Shown here: in pieces, positions 24,134 to 32,343 of the stretch
Numbering within the stretch: the first letter of the stretch is position 1
Layout of the letters: each line of letters begins with the position of its first letter
NCBI GenBank assembly: GCA_014529385.2
Contig: CM043952.1
Span: forward strand, 63,228,870 to 63,292,869
Direction: 5' to 3'
Source: Adiantum capillus-veneris
Taxonomy: Eukaryota; Streptophyta; Polypodiopsida; Polypodiales; Pteridaceae
Length of the DNA stretch: 64,000 bases
Notes under the pieces: model-generated
What the model was told of the DNA's origin: nothing
Seen by the model: only the letters and a program-made list of their open reading frames with translations
The model's database searches: none
Translations under genes and position numbers: made by a program

Positions 24134-24565
24134 TCAAGGAAAGAGGATATTATATAAACCGGGTGGCCACCCTAAGGCTAGGCCTCTATCCTCATCATCT
24201 AGATAAATAAAATCGTTGTCCGTGAGGCCATAGTCTTCCTCGGTCTCTATTAGTTCCTCTTCATCATCCTCTTGTGCAAGCATGCTAATCAAGAACCTCA
24301 CGATGCGTGGATACTCATCTTGTGCAAAAGAATAAGCATGTGCCATTGGAGACACATTCGCTACTGGGTAGGGATCACTAGTTAGCCATAGACGTATCAG
24401 CCATTCTAACTCCTCAAAATTTCTCTCACATGCAAGGCTCTCTATCAAATCCCATTCGCAAGAAAGTATAGGGTAGCATACGTAGAACACTTGAGGAAAA
24501 GACAAAGGGTACCTTTCATCAAAAATAGAAGTGCATGCCTCTGGTGAAGTAGCCATTTCTGACAA
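24134..24565 (-). CDS. Acidic 143-residue ORF in env position of gypsy-1
   Basis: An intact frame between pol and the 3' LTR. It is Asp/Glu-rich at the C-terminus (AQEDDEEELIETEEDYGL) and has aromatic-rich text at the start (SFPQVFYVCYPILSCEWDLI). There is no signal peptide, no clear membrane span and no glycoprotein pattern, so it is not an obvious env. It lies 272 bp downstream of the pol stop. Some plant gypsy lineages carry an extra ORF here. Function unknown; intactness in a young element is the main support. Confidence 0.55.
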   Translation of the reverse strand: MSEMATSPEACTSIFDERYPLSFPQVFYVCYPILSCEWDLIESLACERNFEELEWLIRLWLTSDPYPVANVSPMAHAYSFAQDEYPRIVRFLISMLAQEDDEEELIETEEDYGLTDNDFIYLDDEDRGLALGWPPGLYNILFP

Positions 24566-24836
24566 GACAGATAGATTTGGTTAGGCCTTTAAAACATAAG
24601 AGTTGTTTTTGTGTGTTGCTTGAATTGATACGGTGAATTTGGACTTATATGTAAGATCTGATAGGGTTCTCTCTCGTTGCTAGTCGCTCTTGCTCTTTAC
24701 TATTTTTGTTTTGTGTGAGTATAAGGCTATATATATACATTCCCTAAGATTGGAATTGAGAGGTCAGGGAGGAAGGTTGAGAGGGGAGCGAGTGAATGAT
24801 TGATGTTAGCAAACACTCCCCCCTTCCTTGGGTAGA

Positions 24837-27800
24837 TCATACCTTTTGGAATGAGGTCGTCACCTTTTGAAACCAATTGTTCCAAGTTGTTATGGGTGAA
24901 GGTTTTAACCAATAGTTTTCGACCGCCCTATGCGTTTCATCTAGTTGCAAGGGTGGTAAGGTACTCTCCCATGATTTTATTTGCAACGTTGTTGTAGGTG
25001 GTGAACTTACCCCGGGAGGTGCAAACTCTTTCGTGCTTGTATGGATATGTACAGTGGTAGGTGGAGGTTGTGTCGAAGCTTCTATTTGCGTATAGGAACT
25101 ACATGAAGAGCAAGAAGCTTCATTTGATTTCCCTGTTCCTGAGCTAGGTGGAACAAATCGTTCTTTCTTTGGTACCCAAAATAGCTCTAGAGCGGGTGTG
25201 TAATATTCCATGATTTTTTCCTTTCCGCGATTTTCAATTTGTTTTGGAGCCACAGGATTGGGTTTACATGGGCCAGGTGACAGGTAAGAGTACACTTTAC
25301 GTTTGGGCACCCAGATTTGATCATTTCCTTCATAGTATCCTTGGGCTTCCAATAGTCGTTTAGGAATCCAACGCAACGTTTCTTTACATTTCTTGGAGTG
25401 AGTGGGACGGTTCTTACGAGGTTTTCGTTTTTTTGCATCAACCATGCTCACTACAGAGGCTTTAGGGACCCACTTGTATGTTTTCTCTGTTATATTAGGA
25501 TGGTTCTTGTGTGTCTCAAGCTTTCTTTCAACTACATCAGTTGAAGCTCTAGAGAGTTGGGCTATGGGGACGTATGGTTCAACCTCCTGGACATGCAATG
25601 TCTTGGGTTTTATTTCCTTAGGCAATATCTCAGGGACTATGGCTTGAGTGGTAGGGCTAAGAGTTGGTTTTTGCGTTGTAACACCCCCAGTCCCCCAATC
25701 AATAGTGCATTTGGTGGCTATCATCCACGTGCGGCCTAGGTTTATATTACCCTCCATAGTTCCAGTAGGCATGACCAAAAAGTCTTGAGCTACAATTCCA
25801 TTGTCATAACTGACAGAAGTGTGCCAGATTCCAAAAACCGTAGTTTTTTTCTTGTTGACACCCTTGACTTGGATAATACTCTCAGATAGAGGTGGCTTCC
25901 CTAACTGACACCACACCCCATAGGATAGCAGATTATATTTAGCACCCGTGTCCAATAAGGCGTTATATAGCACTTTTCCATAGGCACTATTTAACTCAAT
26001 AGGGTATCGTAGAGGTGTGTCAGAGTCCAACCCATCCTCTTCGATTTCCACGTGGAATGCATTTGTGACTCCAAGGTTAGCCTCTCGTTTTTGTCTTATA
26101 CGTTGTTGTCGCTCCTTACCCTCAGCTTGAGCTTGTATCTTGTTTAACTCAGTTTGTGCTTTGGCGGCCTTCTTTTGATGAATGGCCCGTAGTTCTTCTT
26201 GGCTTAAAGGATCATAATATCTTTTGAATTTACTCACATTGAGGAATCCAATGGTTTCAACTCCATCAAGAGTTTCCACACGAAGGGTACCTTGTGGGGT
26301 AATTTCACATACTCTATATGGTCCTTTACCATCATATTTCAACTTTTTCTTCTCTTTACGTACTCCATACATAAGGACTTTATCACCAACTTTGATGTCC
26401 TTGTCCTTCACATGGCGATCAAACCACTTCTTTCTCCTATTCTTCTCCACAAGAGCATTTTGCACAGCCAACTGTCTCTCTTCGTCTAGTTTTTCTAAGA
26501 TATACAAACGCTCGGTTAAGGGGTTACCATTCCATCCTTCTTGCGAAGCTACCCTAAGACTAGGAATGACAAACTCCCAAGGCATAACCGCTTCTTGGCC
26601 GTATACCATTTTGAATGGTGTACAATTAATAGCCACTTTATAAGCAGTACGACAAGCCCATAGAGCAGATGTCAACTTCAAATCCCAATCAGTGCAATGA
26701 GCTTCTACCGTCTTGGTTAAAATAGAGATTAGAGTCTTGTTGGTGCTCTCGGCTTGTCCATTAGCTTGCGGGTAATAAGGTGTAGACTTATGGTGGGATA
26801 TCATAAAGGTCGTGGTAAGCTCTCTTATTACCTCATTTATAAAATGGGTACCATTATCACTAACAATTTCAAAAGGGCAACCAAATCTTGTGATAATGTT
26901 CTCAAAAAGAAACTTAGCTGTTGTCCTCGCGTCAGCTTTTTGTGAAGCCTTAGCTTCAGCCCACTTTGTTACATAGTCCGTAGCAACTAGAATATATCGA
27001 GATTGAGTGTTGCGAGCTGCGGGACTAATTGGACCTACAAAGTCTAAGCCCCATTTTTCAAATGGTTGGGTTACTTTAATAGGATGTAAGGGCATTCTGT
27101 CTTTGCGCTGTGTGGTCTTGTAACATTGGCACTCATCACACCCTTTTGTAAAAAGTGATGCATCCTTAAATAAAGTTGGCCACCAATAGCCTGATTGCAA
27201 CACCTTTCTAGCAGTCAGGTCTCCTGAAAAATGTCCTCCTGCTATGCCCATATGTGCTTCTTGCAAGATATACAAATATTCATCCTCGCGGGCACAACGC
27301 CTAAGAATATCGTCCTTGCCTAATCTATACAGAGTTCCGGCAATCAAACAATAGGGTTCACATTCTTTTACTAGCCTTCGAGCGATATCCTTACGAAGTT
27401 CCTTTGGTGGAAAACCATTAACTAAAAAGTTAACAATGTTCTCACTCCATTCAGGCATAGTCTCAACTCTTAATAGGAAAGTATCGGGTAATTCATCATC
27501 AACTCCTGTAGGGGCTTCACCATTGGGTATGCGAGACAAATGATCAGCCATGACGTGCCTTTTACCGGGTCTCACTACAATCGTGAAATCAAACTCCAGA
27601 AGAATTAACAACCATCGTGTGATTCTTCCTGTGGAGCATGGCTTGTTTACCAGATACAACAACGCTTGATGATCCACATAAAATACAAACTTGTTTGCCA
27701 GAAGGTAGTAGAGAAATTTCTTTACTGCATAAACCATTGCCAAACCTTCTCGCTCTGTAGTGGTGTAGTTCCTTTCAGCATCGTTCAATTGACGGCTTGC

Positions 27801-29621
27801 AAAGCTAATGGGATAGTCCAATTTATGTTCTCCTGGTTGAGTGAGAACACACCCAATAGCAAAGTTTGATGCATCAATATGCACATGGAAAATGACATCC
27901 CAGTTAGGTGTCCTTAAAATCGGAGCACTTGCTAGTGTTTTCTTCAATTGTTCATAGGCCTGGTCACACTCTTCAGTCCATTTAAATTCAATGAGAAGCT
28001 TGTACAAAGGACGTGCTATCTCAGCGAAAAATAAAATAAACCGTCGATGATAACCCACGTGTCCCATGAACCTTTGAACACCCTTGTAATTGGTTGGTGG
28101 TGGTAACTCTAGAATCACTTTAATTTTGCTCTCATCGGTTGAGATACCATTCTTGGATACTATATGCCCTAAAATAACTCCATGCTTGACCCAAAATTGG
28201 CATTTGAACGGGTTCAATGAGATACGATATAACCTACACTTTTCAAACACCTTCCGCAAACATGATAGATGTTCTTTCCAAGAAGAGTAAACACAAAGGT
28301 CGTCTAAGAAAGCTTCACAAAACTCTCTCAAATATTCTTTAAAAGTAGTGTTTATTAATCGTTGGAATGTAGCAGGGGCATTTGTTAAGCCAAAAGCCAT
28401 CACACGAAATGCAAACACGCCAAATTCCGTGATGAAGGCAGTTTTAGCTTGGTCCTCTAGCGCTATCGTGATTTGGTTGTATCCTGAGTACCCATCTAGA
28501 AAGCTATAAGCTTCCTTGCCTGCAGCTCTTTCGAGTACATGTTCGGAATATGGTAGGGGGTAATGGTCTCTTCTAGTAGCTGCATTAACTTTTTTGAGGT
28601 CCACGCACACCCTGAGTTTCCCATTCTTTTTTGGCACGATAACTATTGGAGACACCCATTCAGAGTGTTCAATAGGATATATGAACCCACATTTGATAAG
28701 CTTTTCTAGTTCTTCTTGAATGATCTTTGCGTACTTAGGATTCATCGGGTAGGGTCTTTGTTGTACGGGCTTCGCACTGCTAATCATAGGGATTGTATGT
28801 TGGACCACAGAAGGTGGAACACCTTTCATATCATGGTATGTCCAAGCGAATATGTCCTTGAATTCCTTGAGAAGCTCTTTGAGGACCGCCTCTTCAACTT
28901 CTGTGAGGTCTTGGGCAATAAAAACAGGTTTTGATTCTTCACCGGGGTCGGCTAATTCTATTTCTTTAACTATTGCCGGACCATCATAGATTCCATTATT
29001 CCCATCGATAGGTATTCTTTGGGCTTTTGTGTACACAACCTTTGCTTCCCCTGTGGTGTAAGATTTGAAATGTTCTGGTGCAGGATGCAAGTCTGTGGAT
29101 TCTGGTTGTGCTTTGGTTTGTGCTTCCATTTCTGCTTTCTTGTGTTGTCGAGCTAACTCTTGGTTTTGACGCCTCCTTGCAGTGCGGCTCAACTTTGGCT
29201 TGTCTATGATCTCTAATTGGGCTATGTCATGGGGTCGTGGTCTACACCACATAACATTTTGGAGATATTCACCCCAATTGTCTACCAATTTTCGATGAGC
29301 ATCACATGCTCCTATATAACTGAGCCATTCTGCTGAGGATCTCTTCTTTTTTATCCTAGCACGTACATTGGCTCGATATCGACGCCTCTTAAGGTTTTTC
29401 TTTTTCTTATTTGAGACCTGCTTTTGATTTGCATTTAGATCTGGCTCACTAAAGGAGTCCTCGTTGGTGTCCTCTTCACTCTCGGAGGAGCTATCATGGG
29501 TTGATGTGCTCGGTCCTTCCGAATGTTTTGACTCTGAACTTGCTCCACTCTTTAATTCATGAGATTCAGAATCCGTTTCACTCTGGAAGTCAGTTGTCTG
29601 AGTCGTGTTGGTTAAAGTCTT
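24837..29621 (-). CDS. pol: Gypsy-1 pol: RT, RNase H, integrase, C-terminal retropepsin-like tail
   Basis: The frame opens after a TAG at 29622-29624. Numbering below starts at the Leu/Met codon at 29288 (1483 residues). RT spans about 170-380 with FLDD at 327-330. RNase H spans about 463-590 (HIDAS, D472; TEREGL; YVDHQAL, D539). The integrase zinc finger is H679/H686/C717/C720. The integrase core is D749, D811 and E847 (D-35-E). A GPY/F-type module is near 989. Then follow a Lys/Gln-rich coiled-coil-like linker (1030-1070), a second retropepsin-like domain (about 1095-1190; DTGA at 1113, NLGRTWM) and four W(V/I)PK repeats (1280-1375). No chromodomain. The frame is uninterrupted, and the tail of about 450 residues beyond integrase is unusual. 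Confidence 0.9.
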   Translation of the reverse strand, partial: KTLTNTTQTTDFQSETDSESHELKSGASSESKHSEGPSTSTHDSSSESEEDTNEDSFSEPDLNANQKQVSNKKKKNLKRRRYRANVRARIKKKRSSAEWLSYIGACDAHRKLVDNWGEYLQNVMWCRPRPHDIAQLEIIDKPKLSRTARRRQNQELARQHKKAEMEAQTKAQPESTDLHPAPEHFKSYTTGEAKVVYTKAQRIPIDGNNGIYDGPAIVKEIELADPGEESKPVFIAQDLTEVEEAVLKELLKEFKDIFAWTYHDMKGVPPSVVQHTIPMISSAKPVQQRPYPMNPKYAKIIQEELEKLIKCGFIYPIEHSEWVSPIVIVPKKNGKLRVCVDLKKVNAATRRDHYPLPYSEHVLERAAGKEAYSFLDGYSGYNQITIALEDQAKTAFITEFGVFAFRVMAFGLTNAPATFQRLINTTFKEYLREFCEAFLDDLCVYSSWKEHLSCLRKVFEKCRLYRISLNPFKCQFWVKHGVILGHIVSKNGISTDESKIKVILELPPPTNYKGVQRFMGHVGYHRRFILFFAEIARPLYKLLIEFKWTEECDQAYEQLKKTLASAPILRTPNWDVIFHVHIDASNFAIGCVLTQPGEHKLDYPISFASRQLNDAERNYTTTEREGLAMVYAVKKFLYYLLANKFVFYVDHQALLYLVNKPCSTGRITRWLLILLEFDFTIVVRPGKRHVMADHLSRIPNGEAPTGVDDELPDTFLLRVETMPEWSENIVNFLVNGFPPKELRKDIARRLVKECEPYCLIAGTLYRLGKDDILRRCAREDEYLYILQEAHMGIAGGHFSGDLTARKVLQSGYWWPTLFKDASLFTKGCDECQCYKTTQRKDRMPLHPIKVTQPFEKWGLDFVGPISPAARNTQSRYILVATDYVTKWAEAKASQKADARTTAKFLFENIITRFGCPFEIVSDNGTHFINEVIRELTTTFMISHHKSTPYYPQANGQAESTNKTLISILTKTVEAHCTDWDLKLTSALWACRTAYKVAINCTPFKMVYGQEAVMPWEFVIPSLRVASQEGWNGNPLTERLYILEKLDEERQLAVQNALVEKNRRKKWFDRHVKDKDIKVGDKVLMYGVRKEKKKLKYDGKGPYRVCEITPQGTLRVETLDGVETIGFLNVSKFKRYYDPLSQEELRAIHQKKAAKAQTELNKIQAQAEGKERQQRIRQKREANLGVTNAFHVEIEEDGLDSDTPLRYPIELNSAYGKVLYNALLDTGAKYNLLSYGVWCQLGKPPLSESIIQVKGVNKKKTTVFGIWHTSVSYDNGIVAQDFLVMPTGTMEGNINLGRTWMIATKCTIDWGTGGVTTQKPTLSPTTQAIVPEILPKEIKPKTLHVQEVEPYVPIAQLSRASTDVVERKLETHKNHPNITEKTYKWVPKASVVSMVDAKKRKPRKNRPTHSKKCKETLRWIPKRLLEAQGYYEGNDQIWVPKRKVYSYLSPGPCKPNPVAPKQIENRGKEKIMEYYTPALELFWVPKKERFVPPSSGTGKSNEASCSSCSSYTQIEASTQPPPTTVHIHTSTKEFAPPGVSSPPTTTLQIKSWESTLPPLQLDETHRAVENYWLKPSPITTWNNWFQKVTTSFQKV
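25164..25450 (-). repeat. Four W(V/I)PK peptide repeats in the pol tail
   Basis: YKWVPKAS, LRWIPKRL, QIWVPKRK and LFWVPKKE occur 20-45 residues apart within a basic region. A repeated short linear motif at a protein terminus suggests a binding tail. Role unknown. Confidence 0.75.
25718..26006 (-). other. Second retropepsin-like domain at the pol C-terminus
   Basis: Residues about 1095-1190 of pol read VLYNALLDTGAKYNLLSYGV and, about 70 residues later, INLGRTWM followed by CTIDWG. This reproduces the retropepsin pattern: hydrophobic, D(T/S)GA, then the (I/V)LG(R/M)xW(L/M) strand. The ordinary PR of the same element has the same landmarks (ILDAGAGVSIV, MILGRPFM). Position after integrase is not the gypsy norm. 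The homology is inferred from motifs only. Confidence 0.7.
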
Positions 29622-30525
29622 CTATTGAGCTATCGGTGTCACTGTCAGATTGGTCCACAATTGCCTTGCCCTTAGAAGATGCATGTATGGCACTTATCAT
29701 GTTCAGAGGTGCAATTTGTGGTACCTCTTCCCCCTCTGGTGTGACCCAAGTGGTTCCTCTATTTCCCCAGGTATCTATGGTTGCAGCTAGGTGTACCCAG
29801 TCTACGTTGACTGATTCCGTCATACCCGGTAACACATCCATGTAAGGAGAATCTTGGCCAATGTCTGTATCCTTCTTACAGGTGTAACAATATTGTAGTG
29901 GGGCCGAGTGAACTGTGGTGTCAGAGCGATGATCAATAATGGTTTTACTCCCTAAGGGGTGTACCTTACCAGTCACCAAATCCACTCTAAGGACAGAGTC
30001 TTGGAATTGCAAATAGACATGATTTTTAGACCAATCATGAACCATTTGTGCTTCCCTCATGAATGGTCGTCCTAAAATCATTTCATATGACATAGGGTGT
30101 TTAGAAAAATCCATTACAATGAACGTATGTCGTACCTTGTGTCCTAGAACTTTGATCTTAAGATCCTTGAGCATCCTCATAGGTTTGGCTATGGTACCAT
30201 TTGCCATCTTTACCACAATGTTAGTAACACTGAGGCAGGGTTTTCCCATGGATTCCCAACAATCTTTTGTGACGATGCTAACTCCCGCACCAGCATCAAG
30301 AATTCCCTTTATAGTTAATCCCTTGGTAGTGATGGGTAGGGTCGCATTAGACTCGTCGCCTTCAAAATACTGCCCTAATTCGTTAATGGGTACCTCGATC
30401 ACAGACTCGTGTCCATCTAAGTCAAGTGATTGCACATGATTTTCCTCATCAATCATAATCGAGTCAGGCCTATTTGGTTGCGCAAACTGCGGTAATCCCG
30501 TTCGTAGCTCTCCATTAAGGAATGC
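29590..30525 (-). CDS. Gypsy-1 protease (PR) reading frame
   Basis: The first Met is at 30456 (288 residues), but the frame is open and coding-like upstream to the TGA at 30526-30528 that ends the NC frame, with which it is in register. Retropepsin landmarks are GILDAGAGVSIV (D54) and EMILGRPFM (near 127). The usual Thr/Ser after the catalytic Asp is Ala (codon GCT). The tail is acidic. It overlaps the pol frame by 32 nt (29590-29621), so pol expression needs a +1 shift or another bypass. Confidence 0.8.
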   Translation of the reverse strand, partial: AFLNGELRTGLPQFAQPNRPDSIMIDEENHVQSLDLDGHESVIEVPINELGQYFEGDESNATLPITTKGLTIKGILDAGAGVSIVTKDCWESMGKPCLSVTNIVVKMANGTIAKPMRMLKDLKIKVLGHKVRHTFIVMDFSKHPMSYEMILGRPFMREAQMVHDWSKNHVYLQFQDSVLRVDLVTGKVHPLGSKTIIDHRSDTTVHSAPLQYCYTCKKDTDIGQDSPYMDVLPGMTESVNVDWVHLAATIDTWGNRGTTWVTPEGEEVPQIAPLNMISAIHASSKGKAIVDQSDSDTDSSIEDFNQHDSDN

Positions 30526-32343
30526 TCAAAGTGCAAGGAATAACTCAGGATCTCCATACAGCTTTGCTATGATCGTGGTTCGGACCTCAGAAGACATGAA
30601 GTCCACTAGTTTGGCAACATTCATTGGCATTTTGCAGGGTGTAGGTCCTTGACTAGGAACTGGTGAGGATGGAATCTCATATTCCTCAATGGGATCGGGT
30701 ATTCCTTCGTTAAACATCCTTTCCAACAAGAAAGGTGTATGCTCACTTTCTGATGTCCCGTCCTCACTCCCTTCTTGGATGATACTAGATATGGCTAACG
30801 GTCTATGGTTCATGTGGGGTGGATGAACTTGCGTGGGAAACACTGTGTCATGAATTTTGACATGCATGGGTTCTGGTTCTAGTTCCCCTTGAGTCTCCTC
30901 CACTAAACCTCTTAGATGTTTCACCTGCTCAATCTCGTCTACTGGGTTTGGGTACGTCCCAATCTTCTTTTTACGATTCTTCCCTTTTTGCCCCTGCGGT
31001 TTATCTTGGGGGTCTTGGATTGGATTTGGAAACACTTGTGGTGTTTTCAGAGGCTCTTTATGGTTTTCTCTTATTCGGTTTTCATTTGGTTCCATGTTAC
31101 GGTTTTCTTTGTCGGTCTTTCCCTTTGTGGTATTGGTTCTAGTCTCCATTGTCTCGATTGAATCTGAATCATCCTCGAGGTCATTCATATACACGGGGTC
31201 ATCTCCTGTTCCTATGTTTGTTTTGGAACTTGGCTTTGAATTTCCCGTATTCTGCGACCTCTTCCTTCGTGTCTTCTTTTTCTTTGCTTGGATAACTGAC
31301 GCGGTATCTCTCTCTTCGAGGATATGGCCTGGCCCTTGAAGCATGGACCGTGTCATCGCATAAGCGGGTGCGACGGGTGGTATTGGCAATGTCACACTAG
31401 CAATTTCGACCAAATTTAGGGGTGTGATTTTAGGCGCATTTGGGTTATAGGGGCATTGGGCAATCAAGTGATCTATGCCACAACGATTACATGTGAGTAT
31501 TGGCATTGCAGACGTGCTCCCTTGATTCATTTGCATCTGTGCAGCATTCTTTTGCAGCCTAATAGGGCACTCCGCTGCCCGATGTAGTCCACCACACTCG
31601 TAGCATTGAAGAGGTGGCCTCCTAGCCTGGGTGTTGATATTTTGACCTCTGGATGCGAGAGCAGCAGCTTGATAAACCGGCTTGACTTGCCCCCAACAAT
31701 CTTCCATGTAGTATATAGGACACTCTTCCAATGTATCAAGTCCGTAGGCAATACTAGTGTCTATTTCCTCCTCACAGCCATCTGCATAAGCATTAGATGG
31801 CTTGCAACCCACTTGGTTCATAGGGGCGACTCTTGGATGCGGGGGCTGCGGTCCTAGCACAGGAGGTGGTAGCGGTGTAGCTTGTACAACATTTTGAGAT
31901 CTAGGGACCATGTGTTGCGGTAGTTGCTCAACAGGTGGAGCAGGCATCAATACAGGAGCTCGAGGCGCATCCGTCCAGGCTACAGGTGGTCTATTTTCCA
32001 TCATACGTTTGATCATTAAACAATCCTTAGCTTGGTGACCATACCTACCACATGTGTTGCAAGTTCCATTAAATTTTACTCTAAACGTAGGGCACTCACT
32101 AGTGCTATGTGGACCTAAGCAAATGGAACACCATTGTTGCTCCCTTCTTGGATACATGTGACTATTTTGAGGGGGTCGATTATCCTTAAGAGACTCTTGG
32201 ATTGCCTTGGTGAGTTCTGTCAAGAATGTCTCAAATAACTTTGGCTCATTGGCAATGGGCTTTGCAGTCATGGGTTCATACTCAATGGCTTGTGAGCTAG
32301 TGGATCTCGTGTCAGTAGAGACCCTCATGCCTGCTATCATCAA
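30526..32343 (-). CDS. Gypsy-1 nucleocapsid-type ORF with four zinc knuckles
   Basis: 605 residues. Knuckles read CSICLGPHSTSEC, CNTCGRYGHQAKDC, CYECGGLHRAAEC and CNRCGIDHLIAQC. Only the second has the canonical C-x2-C-x4-H-x4-C spacing; the other three have three residues before His. A KKKKTRRKRSQN basic patch and Lys/Glu-rich linkers follow. Its ATG overlaps the gag stop as ATGA. It ends in TGA, beyond which the same frame continues into PR. It binds RNA in the particle by analogy with gag NC domains. Confidence 0.82.
   Translation of the reverse strand: MMIAGMRVSTDTRSTSSQAIEYEPMTAKPIANEPKLFETFLTELTKAIQESLKDNRPPQNSHMYPRREQQWCSICLGPHSTSECPTFRVKFNGTCNTCGRYGHQAKDCLMIKRMMENRPPVAWTDAPRAPVLMPAPPVEQLPQHMVPRSQNVVQATPLPPPVLGPQPPHPRVAPMNQVGCKPSNAYADGCEEEIDTSIAYGLDTLEECPIYYMEDCWGQVKPVYQAAALASRGQNINTQARRPPLQCYECGGLHRAAECPIRLQKNAAQMQMNQGSTSAMPILTCNRCGIDHLIAQCPYNPNAPKITPLNLVEIASVTLPIPPVAPAYAMTRSMLQGPGHILEERDTASVIQAKKKKTRRKRSQNTGNSKPSSKTNIGTGDDPVYMNDLEDDSDSIETMETRTNTTKGKTDKENRNMEPNENRIRENHKEPLKTPQVFPNPIQDPQDKPQGQKGKNRKKKIGTYPNPVDEIEQVKHLRGLVEETQGELEPEPMHVKIHDTVFPTQVHPPHMNHRPLAISSIIQEGSEDGTSESEHTPFLLERMFNEGIPDPIEEYEIPSSPVPSQGPTPCKMPMNVAKLVDFMSSEVRTTIIAKLYGDPELFLAL

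Noticed and set aside
24134..24565. Env glycoprotein of gypsy-1
   Set aside because: No signal peptide, membrane anchor or cysteine pattern; kept as an unknown ORF.
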